A DNA stretch of 64,000 nucleotides, taken from NCBI GenBank assembly GCA_040766985.1, contig JAXGPL010000004.1, forward strand, positions 62,001-126,000, given 5' to 3'. Of the stretch, positions 16,459 to 25,441 are shown one piece after another. The stretch's first letter is position 1. Every line of letters begins with the position of its first letter. The notes beneath the pieces were generated by a model. It saw nothing but the letters and a program-made list of their open reading frames with translations, made no database searches and had not been told where the DNA came from. The DNA is from JAXGPL01 sp040766985. Its GTDB lineage: Bacteria; Bacillota; Sulfobacillia; JAUYEG01. The translations under genes were made by a program, and so were the position numbers.

Positions 16459-17262
16459 TTGAAACCGCCTCAAACGCACCGTTCAGCTGAAACGGGTTTC
16501 TTTGCGGCGCTCTCCGATTGCCTCCCGGGGCAGGTGCTCTATAACGGCAGATCGGGCGAAGCGTCCGCCGCCCTGCGCAAGCTGGGTCTGACTTTTGCGA
16601 ATAACCACTGGCAGGCAGGCCTGCCCGCCCCGCTGCACGCCCGGCTGGAGCTACTGCTTCAGACGTTCGGTGGCGCCAGGCGCGACTGGCCGCAGGGCGA
16701 TCTACTCGCTCACGTGGACGGCATGATCACAGGGCCACCCTTGGGACCGTGCCTGGTCGAATTCGACGAGGAACAGCATTTCAGCCCGTACCGGCTTGCC
16801 GCGCTTGACGCCCTCGCGGGACTGTTAGCCGTCAGGTTTGACGCCGTAGCCCACCGGTCGTATTGCCGTGACCCCGCCAAAGCCCGGGCGTTCTGGCGTA
16901 AGAGCCGCCTTCCCGACCGGTTGTTCCCCGGCGCGGGATCGATCGAGGGCGCAGCAGCCCTCGCAGCTCACCTCTTCCGCAACCAGCGCGCCCTCCCGGA
17001 CTCGGGGTATATCCGGGCGGTGGCAGGGTTCCCGTTTGCGGGCGGTCGTATCGCCCAGCGGGCGTACTACGATACGCTGCGCGATTGCGTGCACGAGCGG
17101 GAGAAGTGGCGGGAGCACGGTTTCCAGCCGGTTCTGAGGGTGGCGATCTGGGATCTGCCGCAGATCGCCGGCCGCGACCTGACGGCGGGTGCCCTGGAAC
17201 CGCTCCGCCAAGCCGTGGCCCGGATTGTCGACCGCCTCAAAGGCTTCCCGGCCGGACAGTAG
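16459..17262 (+). CDS. Unknown protein with restriction-nuclease-like EFDxxQHF motif
   Basis: 267 residues from a TTG start with AGGAGG eight bases upstream, 41 bp after the GRE gene. The centre holds HVDGMITG (Asp87) then CLVEFDEEQHF (Glu101, Gln106, His107), a pattern recalling PD-(D/E)XK/Vsr-type nuclease folds, where D...E-x-D-x-x-Q-H forms the active site. A conserved-looking YCRDPAKARAFWRKSR follows, and the C-terminus (ILRVAIWDLPQI-like strand then helix) is compact. No HTH or membrane segment. The proximity to the GRE may be accidental. Nuclease activity is an inference from one motif; I cannot name the family. Confidence 0.7.
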   Translation: MKPPQTHRSAETGFFAALSDCLPGQVLYNGRSGEASAALRKLGLTFANNHWQAGLPAPLHARLELLLQTFGGARRDWPQGDLLAHVDGMITGPPLGPCLVEFDEEQHFSPYRLAALDALAGLLAVRFDAVAHRSYCRDPAKARAFWRKSRLPDRLFPGAGSIEGAAALAAHLFRNQRALPDSGYIRAVAGFPFAGGRIAQRAYYDTLRDCVHEREKWREHGFQPVLRVAIWDLPQIAGRDLTAGALEPLRQAVARIVDRLKGFPAGQ

Positions 17263-17384
17263 TGGCCCGGGAACGAAACCATTCCCCTTCCCCCCGCGTC
17301 TTATGTGCGTTGATCACCACGGCCCCGGCAGCGGCCAGCACTCAAAGGCGCCGGGGCCACCTGGCGCAAGGGAGAGGCCGCCAC

Positions 17385-17456
17385 ATGTCTGAGGGTAAAA
17401 TTAGAATATATCAATCCTTCGAAACTTTCTTGCCCAATCTCCGTATTACTAGGTAG
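17385..17456 (+). CDS. Possible 23-residue leader peptide or small protein
   Basis: ATG 17385 follows GGGAGAGG at a seven-base spacing and encodes a 23-residue peptide with ETFLPNLRITR at its end, stopping at 17456. The stretch 17390-17465 is markedly more AT-rich than its surroundings. It precedes the 86-residue small protein gene by 60 bp. It could be a leader peptide or chance; nothing else supports it. Confidence 0.3.
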   Translation: MSEGKIRIYQSFETFLPNLRITR

Positions 17457-17516
17457 CAAATGGCCCGATTCCCAAGACTCTTTGACCACAACCCCATGAC
17501 TGGAGGAGATAAAAGG

Positions 17517-17777
17517 ATGTTCAACATGCTGAAGACACCCGAAGCCAATTTTGCTGATCCTACCGAGGCGATCTTTGTGGAAAACCTCATCAATTCGATG
17601 CGCAAAGATGACAGTCCGGCCGGCGGGGACGGCGGCGGCGACAGGCAGTACGAGGGCCTGCCAAATGAGTGCGCCGTCATCAAAGGCGCGGCCCTGGCGG
17701 CGAACCTGCCCAACTTGATGGAAATCGCGGCTAAGCCCGAAGAGCTGACCTCGATCAGGTACATGGTCGTCGATTAG
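17517..17777 (+). CDS. Small 86-residue protein of unknown function
   Basis: ATG 17517 has an excellent GGAGGAGAT ribosome binding site. The product starts MFNMLKTPEANF, contains a Gly/Asp linker (AGGDGGGD) near residue 40, one Cys (NECAVIKG), an Ala/Leu-rich helix and ends RYMVVD. It is acidic, soluble, without signal peptide. A strong hairpin terminator follows at once, so it looks like a short, well-translated monocistronic gene. I do not recognise the family. The open frame can be extended upstream to 17460, but without a ribosome site. Confidence 0.7.
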   Translation: MFNMLKTPEANFADPTEAIFVENLINSMRKDDSPAGGDGGGDRQYEGLPNECAVIKGAALAANLPNLMEIAAKPEELTSIRYMVVD

Positions 17778-17796
17778 TCAAGTCTCAATCATCACG

Positions 17797-17824
17797 GGGG
17801 AGGCGGCATCTGCCGCCTCCCTTT
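17797..17824 (+). terminator. Rho-independent-type terminator
   Basis: Perfect palindrome GGAGGCGGCA/TGCCGCCTCC at 17799-17820 followed by CTTTG, 20 bases after the stop of the 86-residue protein. The T-run is short, but the stem is strong and well placed. Confidence 0.7.
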
Positions 17825-17943
17825 GACGTTGCGGTCGCTGCCCTCTGACTGCTATCCGGCAGTCCCCGGAGGAGGCCTCCCCCCGGCCAGCGAAACAGAA
17901 ACCTGCGTCAGATGCCTACTACCCGAAGAAACAGGTGTTGCAG

Positions 17944-19170
17944 ATGAAAAGCTACATCAACGTCGACCGGGTGATCGATGGTTCGGGTCGGCAGCCCTAC
18001 GGACCTGCGACTGTTGTCGTGGAGGACGAGGTGATCTCCGCCGTACTGACCGAGGGTGCCGCTCCTGAACCTGGAGCCGTCACCGTCAACCTGCCGGGAT
18101 GCACTTTGCTTCCAGGTTACATGGACGCTCACGTGCACGTGACCGGAGTCAACAGCCGCGGCCCCGTGCCGCCGGCCCCGGACCTGGCCTACCGTACTCT
18201 GAGCAGTGTGCAGTCCGCACTGCGTCACGGCGTCACGACCATCCGCGACGTCGGTTCGTATCACGGCATCCCGGTGGCGCTCAAACGGGCGATCCTACGC
18301 AAGCAGATCGTCGGGCCACGCCTCGTCTGTTGCGCCAAACTCGTCGCGATGACCGGCGGACACGCCTACGGACTGGGCACCCAGGCCGACGGGGTCGACG
18401 GAGTCACGACGGCGGTGCGGGAGCAGGCTCGTGACGGCGCGGACTTCATCAAGACGGTGACTACCCACCGCGCCGCACGTGGCGAATACACGCAGGAAGA
18501 GCTGGATGCGCTCGTTAACGCCGCCCACCGCCTTGACCGCAAGGTGGCCTGCCACGCAGGCGTCGAGCCCGGCATCGCAATGGCGGTCCAGGCGGGTGTG
18601 GATTCGATTGAGCACGGCTGGATCGCGTCTGACGAGAGTCTCCAGGCGATGAAGGCGAAGGGCACCGCTCTTGTGCCGACCCTGGCGGTCACCAGCTGGG
18701 CGTTTGACTACCCCGGCGAGCCCGTGCTGACTCCTGCCCGCATGGCACAGATGGCCCAGATGAACCTGGAGAACATCGACATCCTCGACGACATGCGTAG
18801 CTACAGCGAAGGGACGCGCCGGCGGCTGCCGGAGGTGGTCCCGCTGGCGAAGAAGTACGGCCTGATGATCTGCGCGGGCACAGACGCGCCCCTTGCAGAA
18901 TTACCCTACCACGCCGTGATCTATGAGATGGAGTTGCTCGTCAAGTTCGGGCTGACCCCGCTCGAGGCGATAGCGGCCGCGACCTGGAACAACGCAAGGC
19001 TCTTCGGCATCGACGCAAGGGTCGGCAAGGTGGAAGCCGGTCTCGCAGCCGACCTGGTGGCCGTCAAGGGTAATCCGGCGGAAGATATCAAGGACACGCG
19101 CAACGTCTGCTTTGTGATGTGCGGCGGCAGGGTCATCCCTGACCCCGAGCCCACGGCTTCGTTCCGGTAG
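17944..19170 (+). CDS. Metal-dependent amidohydrolase family protein (imidazolonepropionase/prolidase-like)
   Basis: TIM-barrel amidohydrolase of about 408 residues. Metal ligands are visible: HVH in YMDAHVHVTG near residue 60, a candidate Lys in ADFIKTVTTH near 180, His in KVACHAG near 200, His in SIEHGWIAS near 222, and Asp in ICAGTDAPLAE near 310. Family relatives hydrolyse cyclic amides, Xaa-Pro dipeptides or similar C-N bonds. ATG 17944 chosen; in-frame GTG 17935 and TTG 17938 are alternatives. The substrate is unknown. It is separated from the GRE group by the terminator at 17.8 kb, so a shared pathway is only a possibility. Confidence 0.87.
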   Translation: MKSYINVDRVIDGSGRQPYGPATVVVEDEVISAVLTEGAAPEPGAVTVNLPGCTLLPGYMDAHVHVTGVNSRGPVPPAPDLAYRTLSSVQSALRHGVTTIRDVGSYHGIPVALKRAILRKQIVGPRLVCCAKLVAMTGGHAYGLGTQADGVDGVTTAVREQARDGADFIKTVTTHRAARGEYTQEELDALVNAAHRLDRKVACHAGVEPGIAMAVQAGVDSIEHGWIASDESLQAMKAKGTALVPTLAVTSWAFDYPGEPVLTPARMAQMAQMNLENIDILDDMRSYSEGTRRRLPEVVPLAKKYGLMICAGTDAPLAELPYHAVIYEMELLVKFGLTPLEAIAAATWNNARLFGIDARVGKVEAGLAADLVAVKGNPAEDIKDTRNVCFVMCGGRVIPDPEPTASFR

Positions 19171-19240
19171 TCCAGCGGTGCCCCCGGTTGCGGGCGGGGG
19201 AGTTGCAGGCAGGCAATAGGGGGGAGGGGTGACCCTCCCC

Positions 19241-20083
19241 TTACTTCAGGCGAAGCGTCGCCAACTCGTAGGCTTCGGTCTGGCGGAAACCCAGACTCAG
19301 ATACAGCGTGTGGGCGGGGGTATTGTCCGTAACGACCGATGTCCGGACAGCAGGGTAACCCCGGTCCAAGACCAGGTTCATCGCGAACTGCGTCATCGCC
19401 CGACCGTACCCACGGCCCTGGTGTTCGGGCAGCACGCCGACTGTGTCGATATAGTCCCCCTGGACGTCGGCGCAGGCCACGGCTTCCCCGCTGCTGTTGA
19501 ACGCCAGGAACAGATCCCCCGCCCGGCGCGCGAATTCGGTTCTGGTTTCTTCGGTTCTGTGCATGTCCTCCACGTCATAGGGCTCGAAACCGTGGTCTGC
19601 GCGCATTTTGGTGAACGACTTGCCGAGCACGCGGATGTAGGTGCTGAAAAGATCATCACCGTATCCGCGGATTGTGAGGTCAGGCACATGCTGCCGGGGC
19701 CCCTGATAGGAGAGGTGCGTCATACCGTACCAGGGAACGAAACCACGCCTCGCAAAGAAGCTCCGCCCGGTTCCGTCGTCAACCCGGTAGCTCGTGTTTA
19801 CCCTATCCGGGCCGGCGGCGGCATCGAACTGCGGAAGTGCGTAGTCGTACAGCTCACGTCCGATACCGGCGCCGCGCCAGCGCGGCCCGACGAACAGACG
19901 AAGCCCCCAGCCATCGTCAAACTGAGTTGTGCACAAAACCCCCTGAATGGCCCCGTCCTTTACGTAGACCGAAGTCCTGCGCTCGGTCACGAGGGAGCGG
20001 ATTTCGTCGGCGGGCATGTGCGTGCCCGCAGCCACGAGCGACACGATAGCTTCGAGGTCATCCGGCTCGAATGGGCGGATCAT
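19241..20083 (-). CDS. Tandem GNAT-domain N-acetyltransferase
   Basis: 280 residues with two GNAT domains. The N-terminal copy has the acetyl-CoA loop GPRWRGAGIGREL near residue 65; the C-terminal copy has VLPEHQGRGYGRAM near residue 220, each matching the Q/R-x-x-G-x-G/A motif. The C-terminal domain is the better conserved and ends TLYLSLGF, the usual GNAT strand-loop. The acceptor (amine of a metabolite, antibiotic or protein) is not predictable. Monocistronic, divergent from the iron-sulfur protein gene. Confidence 0.85.
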   Translation of the reverse strand: MIRPFEPDDLEAIVSLVAAGTHMPADEIRSLVTERRTSVYVKDGAIQGVLCTTQFDDGWGLRLFVGPRWRGAGIGRELYDYALPQFDAAAGPDRVNTSYRVDDGTGRSFFARRGFVPWYGMTHLSYQGPRQHVPDLTIRGYGDDLFSTYIRVLGKSFTKMRADHGFEPYDVEDMHRTEETRTEFARRAGDLFLAFNSSGEAVACADVQGDYIDTVGVLPEHQGRGYGRAMTQFAMNLVLDRGYPAVRTSVVTDNTPAHTLYLSLGFRQTEAYELATLRLK

Positions 20084-20179
20084 GGGTCGACACCTCCAGT
20101 TGGTCTCAGTTGATGCCCGCTTTGGTTCGCGGAAAGGGCTCGATCTCCCTACCTCTGGAGCCCGTTCGGGAAGGGACCC

Positions 20180-20806
20180 GTGGTGCGCCGGAACAACGCC
20201 CGGCCATCCCGGGAGGATTCGGCAATCGGCCGGGGGAACGTGGTTCAGGGCTGGTTACTAATCGATAGGGTGGTGGCCCCTGTGCCGGCTACGAGGACCT
20301 ACAGCAACAAAGACATCATCGTCTACTGGTATCCGGAGTTGTGCCTTCATGTCCGGCATTGCGCAAACATCCTCCCGGAGGTGTTCCGGCCGGACCGGCG
20401 CCCCTGGGTTGACGTTGACGGGGCAGCCCCGCTGCAAATCATAGCGACCATCGACAGGTGTCCTTCGGGCGCGCTTCGCTATTCGTTGCCCGGCGGCTCG
20501 GCGGTTCATCCCGCGGCAGCCGACGGGCCGGGACGCCAGCGCGAGGATGAAGGCGCCGAAGGCCAAGGGGCCGGCCGCGAGGGCGAGGTTTGCTCCGGGT
20601 CGGCTGCTCCGGTCAAGATCGCCGTCGCTAAGAACGGTCCGCTCTTGACCGAAGGACCTGTCAAACTGGTCGGCCCCGGGGGCGAGGTCATTGCCGAGGC
20701 CAACCGGCTCGCGCTGTGCCGGTGCGGGCATTCAGCCAACCCGCCCTTCTGCGACGGGTCGCACGCCCGCCACCAGTGGCGGCCAGACCAGGAGAATGGT
20801 TTATAG
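20180..20806 (+). CDS. YjdI-like [4Fe-4S] plus CDGSH iron-sulfur domain protein
   Basis: Two domains joined by a Gly/Glu-rich linker. The first (residues about 40-105) matches the divergent 4Fe-4S mono-cluster (Fer4_19/YjdI) pattern: CLHVRHC, LPEVFRPDRRPWVDVDGA, then IDRCPSGALRY. The second is a zf-CDGSH domain: CRCGHSANPPFCDGSHARHQW, with the C-x-C...C-D-G-S-H ligands of a 2Fe-2S cluster. It is probably a redox or cluster-handling protein. GTG 20180 has GAAGGGA upstream, but the conserved part begins near 20290, so later GTGs (20270/20273) are possible. It lies 16 bp before the HerA-like ATPase gene, so the two are likely co-transcribed. Confidence 0.87.
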   Translation: MVRRNNARPSREDSAIGRGNVVQGWLLIDRVVAPVPATRTYSNKDIIVYWYPELCLHVRHCANILPEVFRPDRRPWVDVDGAAPLQIIATIDRCPSGALRYSLPGGSAVHPAAADGPGRQREDEGAEGQGAGREGEVCSGSAAPVKIAVAKNGPLLTEGPVKLVGPGGEVIAEANRLALCRCGHSANPPFCDGSHARHQWRPDQENGL

Positions 20807-20821
20807 GAGGTAACGAGGTAC

Positions 20822-23338
20822 ATGCCCGACAAGCAGTTCTTCATTGGCAGGGCGGTCGACATGGGCACGGGCAAGCCGACCGACGAGCCGGTGCTGTACA
20901 ACCCGGCCGATCTGACCACGCACGGTATCATCACCGGGATGACCGGGTCCGGCAAGACCGGGCTTGGCGTAGGTTTCCTTGAAGAAGCCGCCCTGGCAGG
21001 GATACCCGCGATCGTGATCGACCCCAAGGGCGACATGACCAACCTGCTGATGCACTTCCCGGACCTTGCCCCCGGCGACTTCGCCCCCTGGATCGATCCG
21101 GAGGCGGCCCGGCGGTCGGGCAAGACCCACGACCAATTGGCGATGGAAACCGCGCTTGCCTGGCGTAACGGGTTGTCGCAGTGGGGCCTGGGCAGGGAGC
21201 AACTCGTCGCGCTGCGCGACTCCGCCGGCTTCACCATCTACACCCCCGGCTCCGCTTCCGGCGTGCCGGTCAACGTCCTGGCGTCGTTCTCGGCACCTGG
21301 TCTGGACTGGGAGGAACACAAGGAGATCTTGCGCGAGCGGATCGCGACGATCGTTACCGCCCTGCTGACGCTGGTCGGGGTGACGGTGACCGATCCACTG
21401 CGGTCGCGCGAGCACATCCTGCTCTCCAACGTGCTGGAGCACGCGTGGAGCGAGGGGCGCTCACTGGACCTACATAAGCTGATCCTTGAAACCAGCACCC
21501 CGCCTTTCGACCGCCTCGGCGCCTTCCCGCTGGAGAACGTCTACCCGCAGCGGGACCGGTTCGAACTCGCGATGCTGCTGAACAACTTTTTGGCTTCGCC
21601 GAGTTTCCAGACCTGGATCGAGGGGGAGACGCTGGACATCGGCGCGCTCCTCTACACGGCGGGCGGCCGCCCGCGGCACAGTGTGTTCTATCTTGCTCAC
21701 CTCAGCGAACAGGAGCGGATGTTTTTCGTTACCCTCCTCTTCGCGGCAGTGGAGAGCTGGATGCGAGCCCAGCGCGGCACCGGCCATCTCCGCCTCCTGA
21801 TGTACTTTGACGAGATCATGGGGTACATGCCCCCTGTGGCCAACCCCCCGTCTCGTCCGGTGTTGCTCCGGATGCTCAAGCAGGCCCGCGCCTTTGGCGT
21901 CGGGCTGCTGCTGGCGACGCAGAACCCCGTCGACGTGGACTACAAAGCGCTGTCCAATGCGGGCACATGGCTGATCGGCCGCCTGCAGACCGAGCAGGAC
22001 AAGAACCGCCTGATGGACGGTCTGCGTTCCGCGAGCGGTAATATCGACATCGCCGAGGTCGGCAAGATTATCTCCGGACTGCCGAAGCGGACGTTCTACC
22101 TGCATAGCGTACACCGGTCCAAACCGGCCCTGCTGAGCACCCGCTGGGTTCTCAACTACCTTGCCGGCCCGGTTACCCGGTCCCAGATCCCGGCGCTCAA
22201 CGCGCTGGTGGGGCAGCCGGACGGCCCGGCGGCCGGAACCACGGCCGCCGCGGGTACCCCTGGCACGCAGCAGGCAGGAGGTTGGGGCCCGGCGCAGCAG
22301 GCCGGCGCGGGGAGCGCTTCCGGACCCGCGGAGGCCCAACCGCTTCCCGGGTTCGGCGGCCAGCCGCCCGTCGTCTCAGGGTTGGAGCAGGCATTCGTCA
22401 ATCAGTCGCTGACGGCGGAGCAGGCGGCCCGCTCAACCGGACTGGCCGGTGGATGGACGGCCGCCGGCATCCTTTACCGGCCCGCGCTGTTGGCCGCCGG
22501 CGAAGTCCACTATCGGCAGCGCAACTATGGCCTTGATTACACGCGGCGGATCACCGCCCTGGTAAGCGAGCCCCAGCCCGGCCTTTCGGAGTGGGACGGT
22601 TCGATGTGCAACCTGGATGTGGCGGCGCTCGCGACCGAGGGCACTCCAGGTGCACGGTACGAGGCTCTGCCGTCGTGGCTCGGAGACTCAAGGAGCATCG
22701 CTCCGATGCGCAAGGAGTTTGCGGACTGGATCTACCGGGAGGGGACTATCCGGGTGCGCGCCAACGAACAGCTTAAGGTCTACGCGCCGCCGGAGGTGAG
22801 CGATGCGGAATTCGCACGCCTCTGCCGGGAGGCAGCGCGCAAGGGACGCGACGCGGAGAGCGCCAAGGTCCAGCGGACTTACGAACGCAAGATCGACTCG
22901 CTCCGGCAGAAGGTACGCCGCCAGGAATTGGACGTCGCGGAAGCCAAGGCGGACGTTGAAGCGCGCCGTCAGGATGAGCTCAGCCAGGGCCTGGCCACCG
23001 TGATGGGCATGCTTGGCGGACGGCGCCGGCGGAGCTTCTCAAGCAATGTGAACAAGCGCCGGATGACGACAAAGGCCAGGAACGACCTGACCCAAGAGAT
23101 AGCCGACCTGGAGGCGTTGCAGAGGGACGTTTCGCGGATGGAGGCCGAAATGGACAACGCCCTGCGCGAGGTCGACGGACGGTGGGAAGCCGCCGCCGAC
23201 AGGGTCACCGAGGTACCCATCGCCCCGGCCCGCTCGAACATCTACGTGGAGCGCTTCGCGGTCGCCTGGCTGCCGCATCACATCATCCAGGCCGGCGGGC
23301 AGTATCTAACCCTGCCCGCGCATGAACCGCTCGGCTAA
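20822..23338 (+). CDS. HerA-like/FtsK-fold ATPase with coiled-coil C-terminus (DUF853-type)
   Basis: 838 residues. Walker A is GMTGSGKTGLG near residue 39-49, followed by IVIDPKGDM; Walker B is LLMYFDEIMGY near 328; a sensor-like LLLATQNPVDVDY lies near 360 and an arginine-rich RLQTEQDKNRL near 385. The ATPase core is followed by a Pro/Gly/Ala/Gln linker (about 465-510), a small domain, a charged coiled coil (about 670-790, with ERKIDSLRQKVRRQE and EIADLEALQRDVSRM), and an aromatic end (AVAWLPHHIIQAGGQYLTL). HerA-type motors translocate DNA, often with NurA nuclease; no NurA is present here. Start has GGAGGTAACGAGG upstream. Confidence 0.85.
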   Translation: MPDKQFFIGRAVDMGTGKPTDEPVLYNPADLTTHGIITGMTGSGKTGLGVGFLEEAALAGIPAIVIDPKGDMTNLLMHFPDLAPGDFAPWIDPEAARRSGKTHDQLAMETALAWRNGLSQWGLGREQLVALRDSAGFTIYTPGSASGVPVNVLASFSAPGLDWEEHKEILRERIATIVTALLTLVGVTVTDPLRSREHILLSNVLEHAWSEGRSLDLHKLILETSTPPFDRLGAFPLENVYPQRDRFELAMLLNNFLASPSFQTWIEGETLDIGALLYTAGGRPRHSVFYLAHLSEQERMFFVTLLFAAVESWMRAQRGTGHLRLLMYFDEIMGYMPPVANPPSRPVLLRMLKQARAFGVGLLLATQNPVDVDYKALSNAGTWLIGRLQTEQDKNRLMDGLRSASGNIDIAEVGKIISGLPKRTFYLHSVHRSKPALLSTRWVLNYLAGPVTRSQIPALNALVGQPDGPAAGTTAAAGTPGTQQAGGWGPAQQAGAGSASGPAEAQPLPGFGGQPPVVSGLEQAFVNQSLTAEQAARSTGLAGGWTAAGILYRPALLAAGEVHYRQRNYGLDYTRRITALVSEPQPGLSEWDGSMCNLDVAALATEGTPGARYEALPSWLGDSRSIAPMRKEFADWIYREGTIRVRANEQLKVYAPPEVSDAEFARLCREAARKGRDAESAKVQRTYERKIDSLRQKVRRQELDVAEAKADVEARRQDELSQGLATVMGMLGGRRRRSFSSNVNKRRMTTKARNDLTQEIADLEALQRDVSRMEAEMDNALREVDGRWEAAADRVTEVPIAPARSNIYVERFAVAWLPHHIIQAGGQYLTLPAHEPLG

Positions 23339-23360
23339 GCGAAGTGCAACGGGGCGGCGG

Positions 23361-24269
23361 CTAGCCGCCCCAGACTCCCTTGGCGACATTGACGACAGCG
23401 CCACCGACGCGGACGTCGATATGGCCGCCGCGATCATGGGCCCGCCCGTGCAGGAGTGACGGGCGGCCCATTTCGTATCCCTGTTCAGAGCGTATGCTGA
23501 CCTCCGGCCGTCCCCAATAGCGCGTGCGCGCCAGGTAAGCCAAAAGGCAGCCGTTGCCGCTGCCCGTCGCCGGGTCCTCCGGGATGCCGAGGTAGTCCGC
23601 GAACATCCTGATGCTGATATCATTGCCGGTCTCATGCGGTTCGGGCGCAAAGGCGAGGATGTTCTTGGCCCAGGTTTGCTCGATGAGCGCGAAGTACCGC
23701 TCGCGCGATACCTTGATCCGGCTGAGGGCGCGCAGGGAAACCAACGGGACGATGATGTGCGGGAGCCCTGTCGAGACCTGCAGCGGCTCGCGATCCTCAA
23801 CTATGTCTGCAGGGGCGATCCCCAGCACTTCAGCCAGTGCGGCCCGGTCCACGGCCGGACCGAATTCGGGCTCGGGGTGAGTCATCCAGTACACGCCGCG
23901 ATTCTCGCCGGGCCGCGTGTCGCCCGCTCCATCCGGCACGTACTCCACAGGCACGCGCCCCGCTGCCAGGTTGAGGATTAGAGTGCCCTCACCGGGGCCG
24001 ACCAGGCCGAGCTCACGTATGACGTGCGCGGTGCCCAGCGAAGGATGGCCGGCAAACGGCACCTCCCGCCCCGGAGTGAAGATCCGCACCGAAAAACCGC
24101 CGTCCGCAGCCGGCCGGGGATTGACAAACGTGGTTTCCGAGAAACCGGTTTCCCTCGCGATGGCCTGCATCTCCGCTGCATCGAGGGGTTGTGCGGCAAC
24201 GAACACAGCCAGTTGGTTGCCCGCGTACCTGCGTTCCGCGAAGACGTCGACGATATGGAACGAGTTCAT
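23361..24269 (-). CDS. PhzF family protein (epimerase/isomerase fold)
   Basis: 302 residues, normal length for PhzF. The catalytic Glu is in GFSETTFVNP near residue 45, and the second-half motifs VPFAGHPSLGTAHV and DPATGSGNGCLLAYLA are clear. Known members isomerise phenazine precursors or epimerise amino-acid-like compounds; the function in most bacteria is unknown. Its ATG overlaps the alr stop (ATGA), so it is the last gene of the SAM-controlled methionine operon as drawn. Why it is there is not evident. Confidence 0.87.
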   Translation of the reverse strand: MNSFHIVDVFAERRYAGNQLAVFVAAQPLDAAEMQAIARETGFSETTFVNPRPAADGGFSVRIFTPGREVPFAGHPSLGTAHVIRELGLVGPGEGTLILNLAAGRVPVEYVPDGAGDTRPGENRGVYWMTHPEPEFGPAVDRAALAEVLGIAPADIVEDREPLQVSTGLPHIIVPLVSLRALSRIKVSRERYFALIEQTWAKNILAFAPEPHETGNDISIRMFADYLGIPEDPATGSGNGCLLAYLARTRYWGRPEVSIRSEQGYEMGRPSLLHGRAHDRGGHIDVRVGGAVVNVAKGVWGG

Positions 24270-25398
24270 CGGACCGGACCTCCCGGGCTCAGAATCGATA
24301 GCTCGCCCGCCTCGCGCCCGTCAAGGCTGTAGACTCGCGGAACCCGAAGCGATATCTTGCCCAACAGCTGGCCTGTGCTGATGTCACCGCTGCGGCCAAG
24401 CTCAACCGCAGATACCGACTCGCCGCCCTGATCGCCGATCACGACAACCTCGTCGCCGACCGCCGGCACAGGGCCGTCGCCGACCGCCACCATGGCGAAG
24501 TCCGTGCACAAGCCGATCAGCACCCGCGGGCATCCGCCGACGAGCACGTTCGCGCGGTCGCGCATCGCCGTATTGAAGACATCCGTCCAGCCCAGCGGGA
24601 GAAGGGCGATCATCGTCGGCCGGGTGAGCCGGAGGCGCATGCCGTATCCTACGTACCAGCCGGCGGGCAGCAACTTGACCTGCGCCACCCGGGTCCGATA
24701 GGACATCGCCGCGCGCAGGTCCAGCCCCTGCTTCGGCAGGTGCTGGATGCCGTACAGCAGGGCGCCGATGCGGACCATGTCCAGGTGCATCCGCCGGTAA
24801 CGGGCCGCCGCGATCGAGGCGGCGAGATGGCGCTTGGCCTCGGGGCGGACCGCGAGGATGGGGCGGCAGAAGGCGTGGAATCGTTCCTCTTCGACGGCAG
24901 CCAGTTCCTCGGGGCCCTCCGGCGCGCTGAGATGGCCGCTGATGCCAAGCAACCGGGTCGATTCGGCGGCCGAAACAGCACGCGCCGCATCCTCAGCCTG
25001 CTCCGGGAGCAGCCCCATGCGGCCGATCCCGACGTCGACCTTGAGGTGGTAATCCAGAACGCGGCCCGACGCCCGCGCTGTCGAGTTCCAGGCCTCAAGG
25101 TGGCCGAGGTCGGGCAACACCGGAGTCAGGTCGTGGGCGATCAACGCCGCGTGCTGTGACGGCAGGGTGGCTCCCATAACCAGAACCCGCCCCGCGACGC
25201 CCGCCCGGCGCAACTGAATGCCTTCGTCGACCATCGCGACGGCAAGTCCTCGCATCCCGCCGCCGCAAGCGCCTTCGCGACCGGCACAGCTCCGTGCCCG
25301 TAGGCCTCGCTCTTGACCACGGCGACGAGGCGGGCGGGCGCGACGTGCCGGGCCACCTGCCGGTAATTGTGGAGCACGTTGTCAAGGTTGATCTCCAT
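24266..25398 (-). CDS. alr: Alanine racemase (one frameshift)
   Basis: PLP-dependent fold III racemase making D-Ala for peptidoglycan. The N-terminal part from ATG 25398 reads MEINLDNVLHNYRQVARH then VAVVKSEAYGHGAVPVAKAL, containing the PLP Lys in VVKSEAYGHG. Near 25255 the frame shifts by one base, and the rest (RGLAVAMVDEGIQLRRAG through the substrate Tyr region GWYVGYGMRL) continues to 24266. A single missing base in the Gly codon after LAAAG explains the break. All key residues are intact, so sequence error is likely, though a real disruption is possible. It lies 43 bp after the aspartokinase gene and overlaps phzF. Its placement in a SAM-controlled operon is unusual. Confidence 0.85.
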
Positions 25399-25441
25399 TC
25401 TGGTCACGATCTCGTCCCGCACGCTGGCAGCACCTGCCGAT

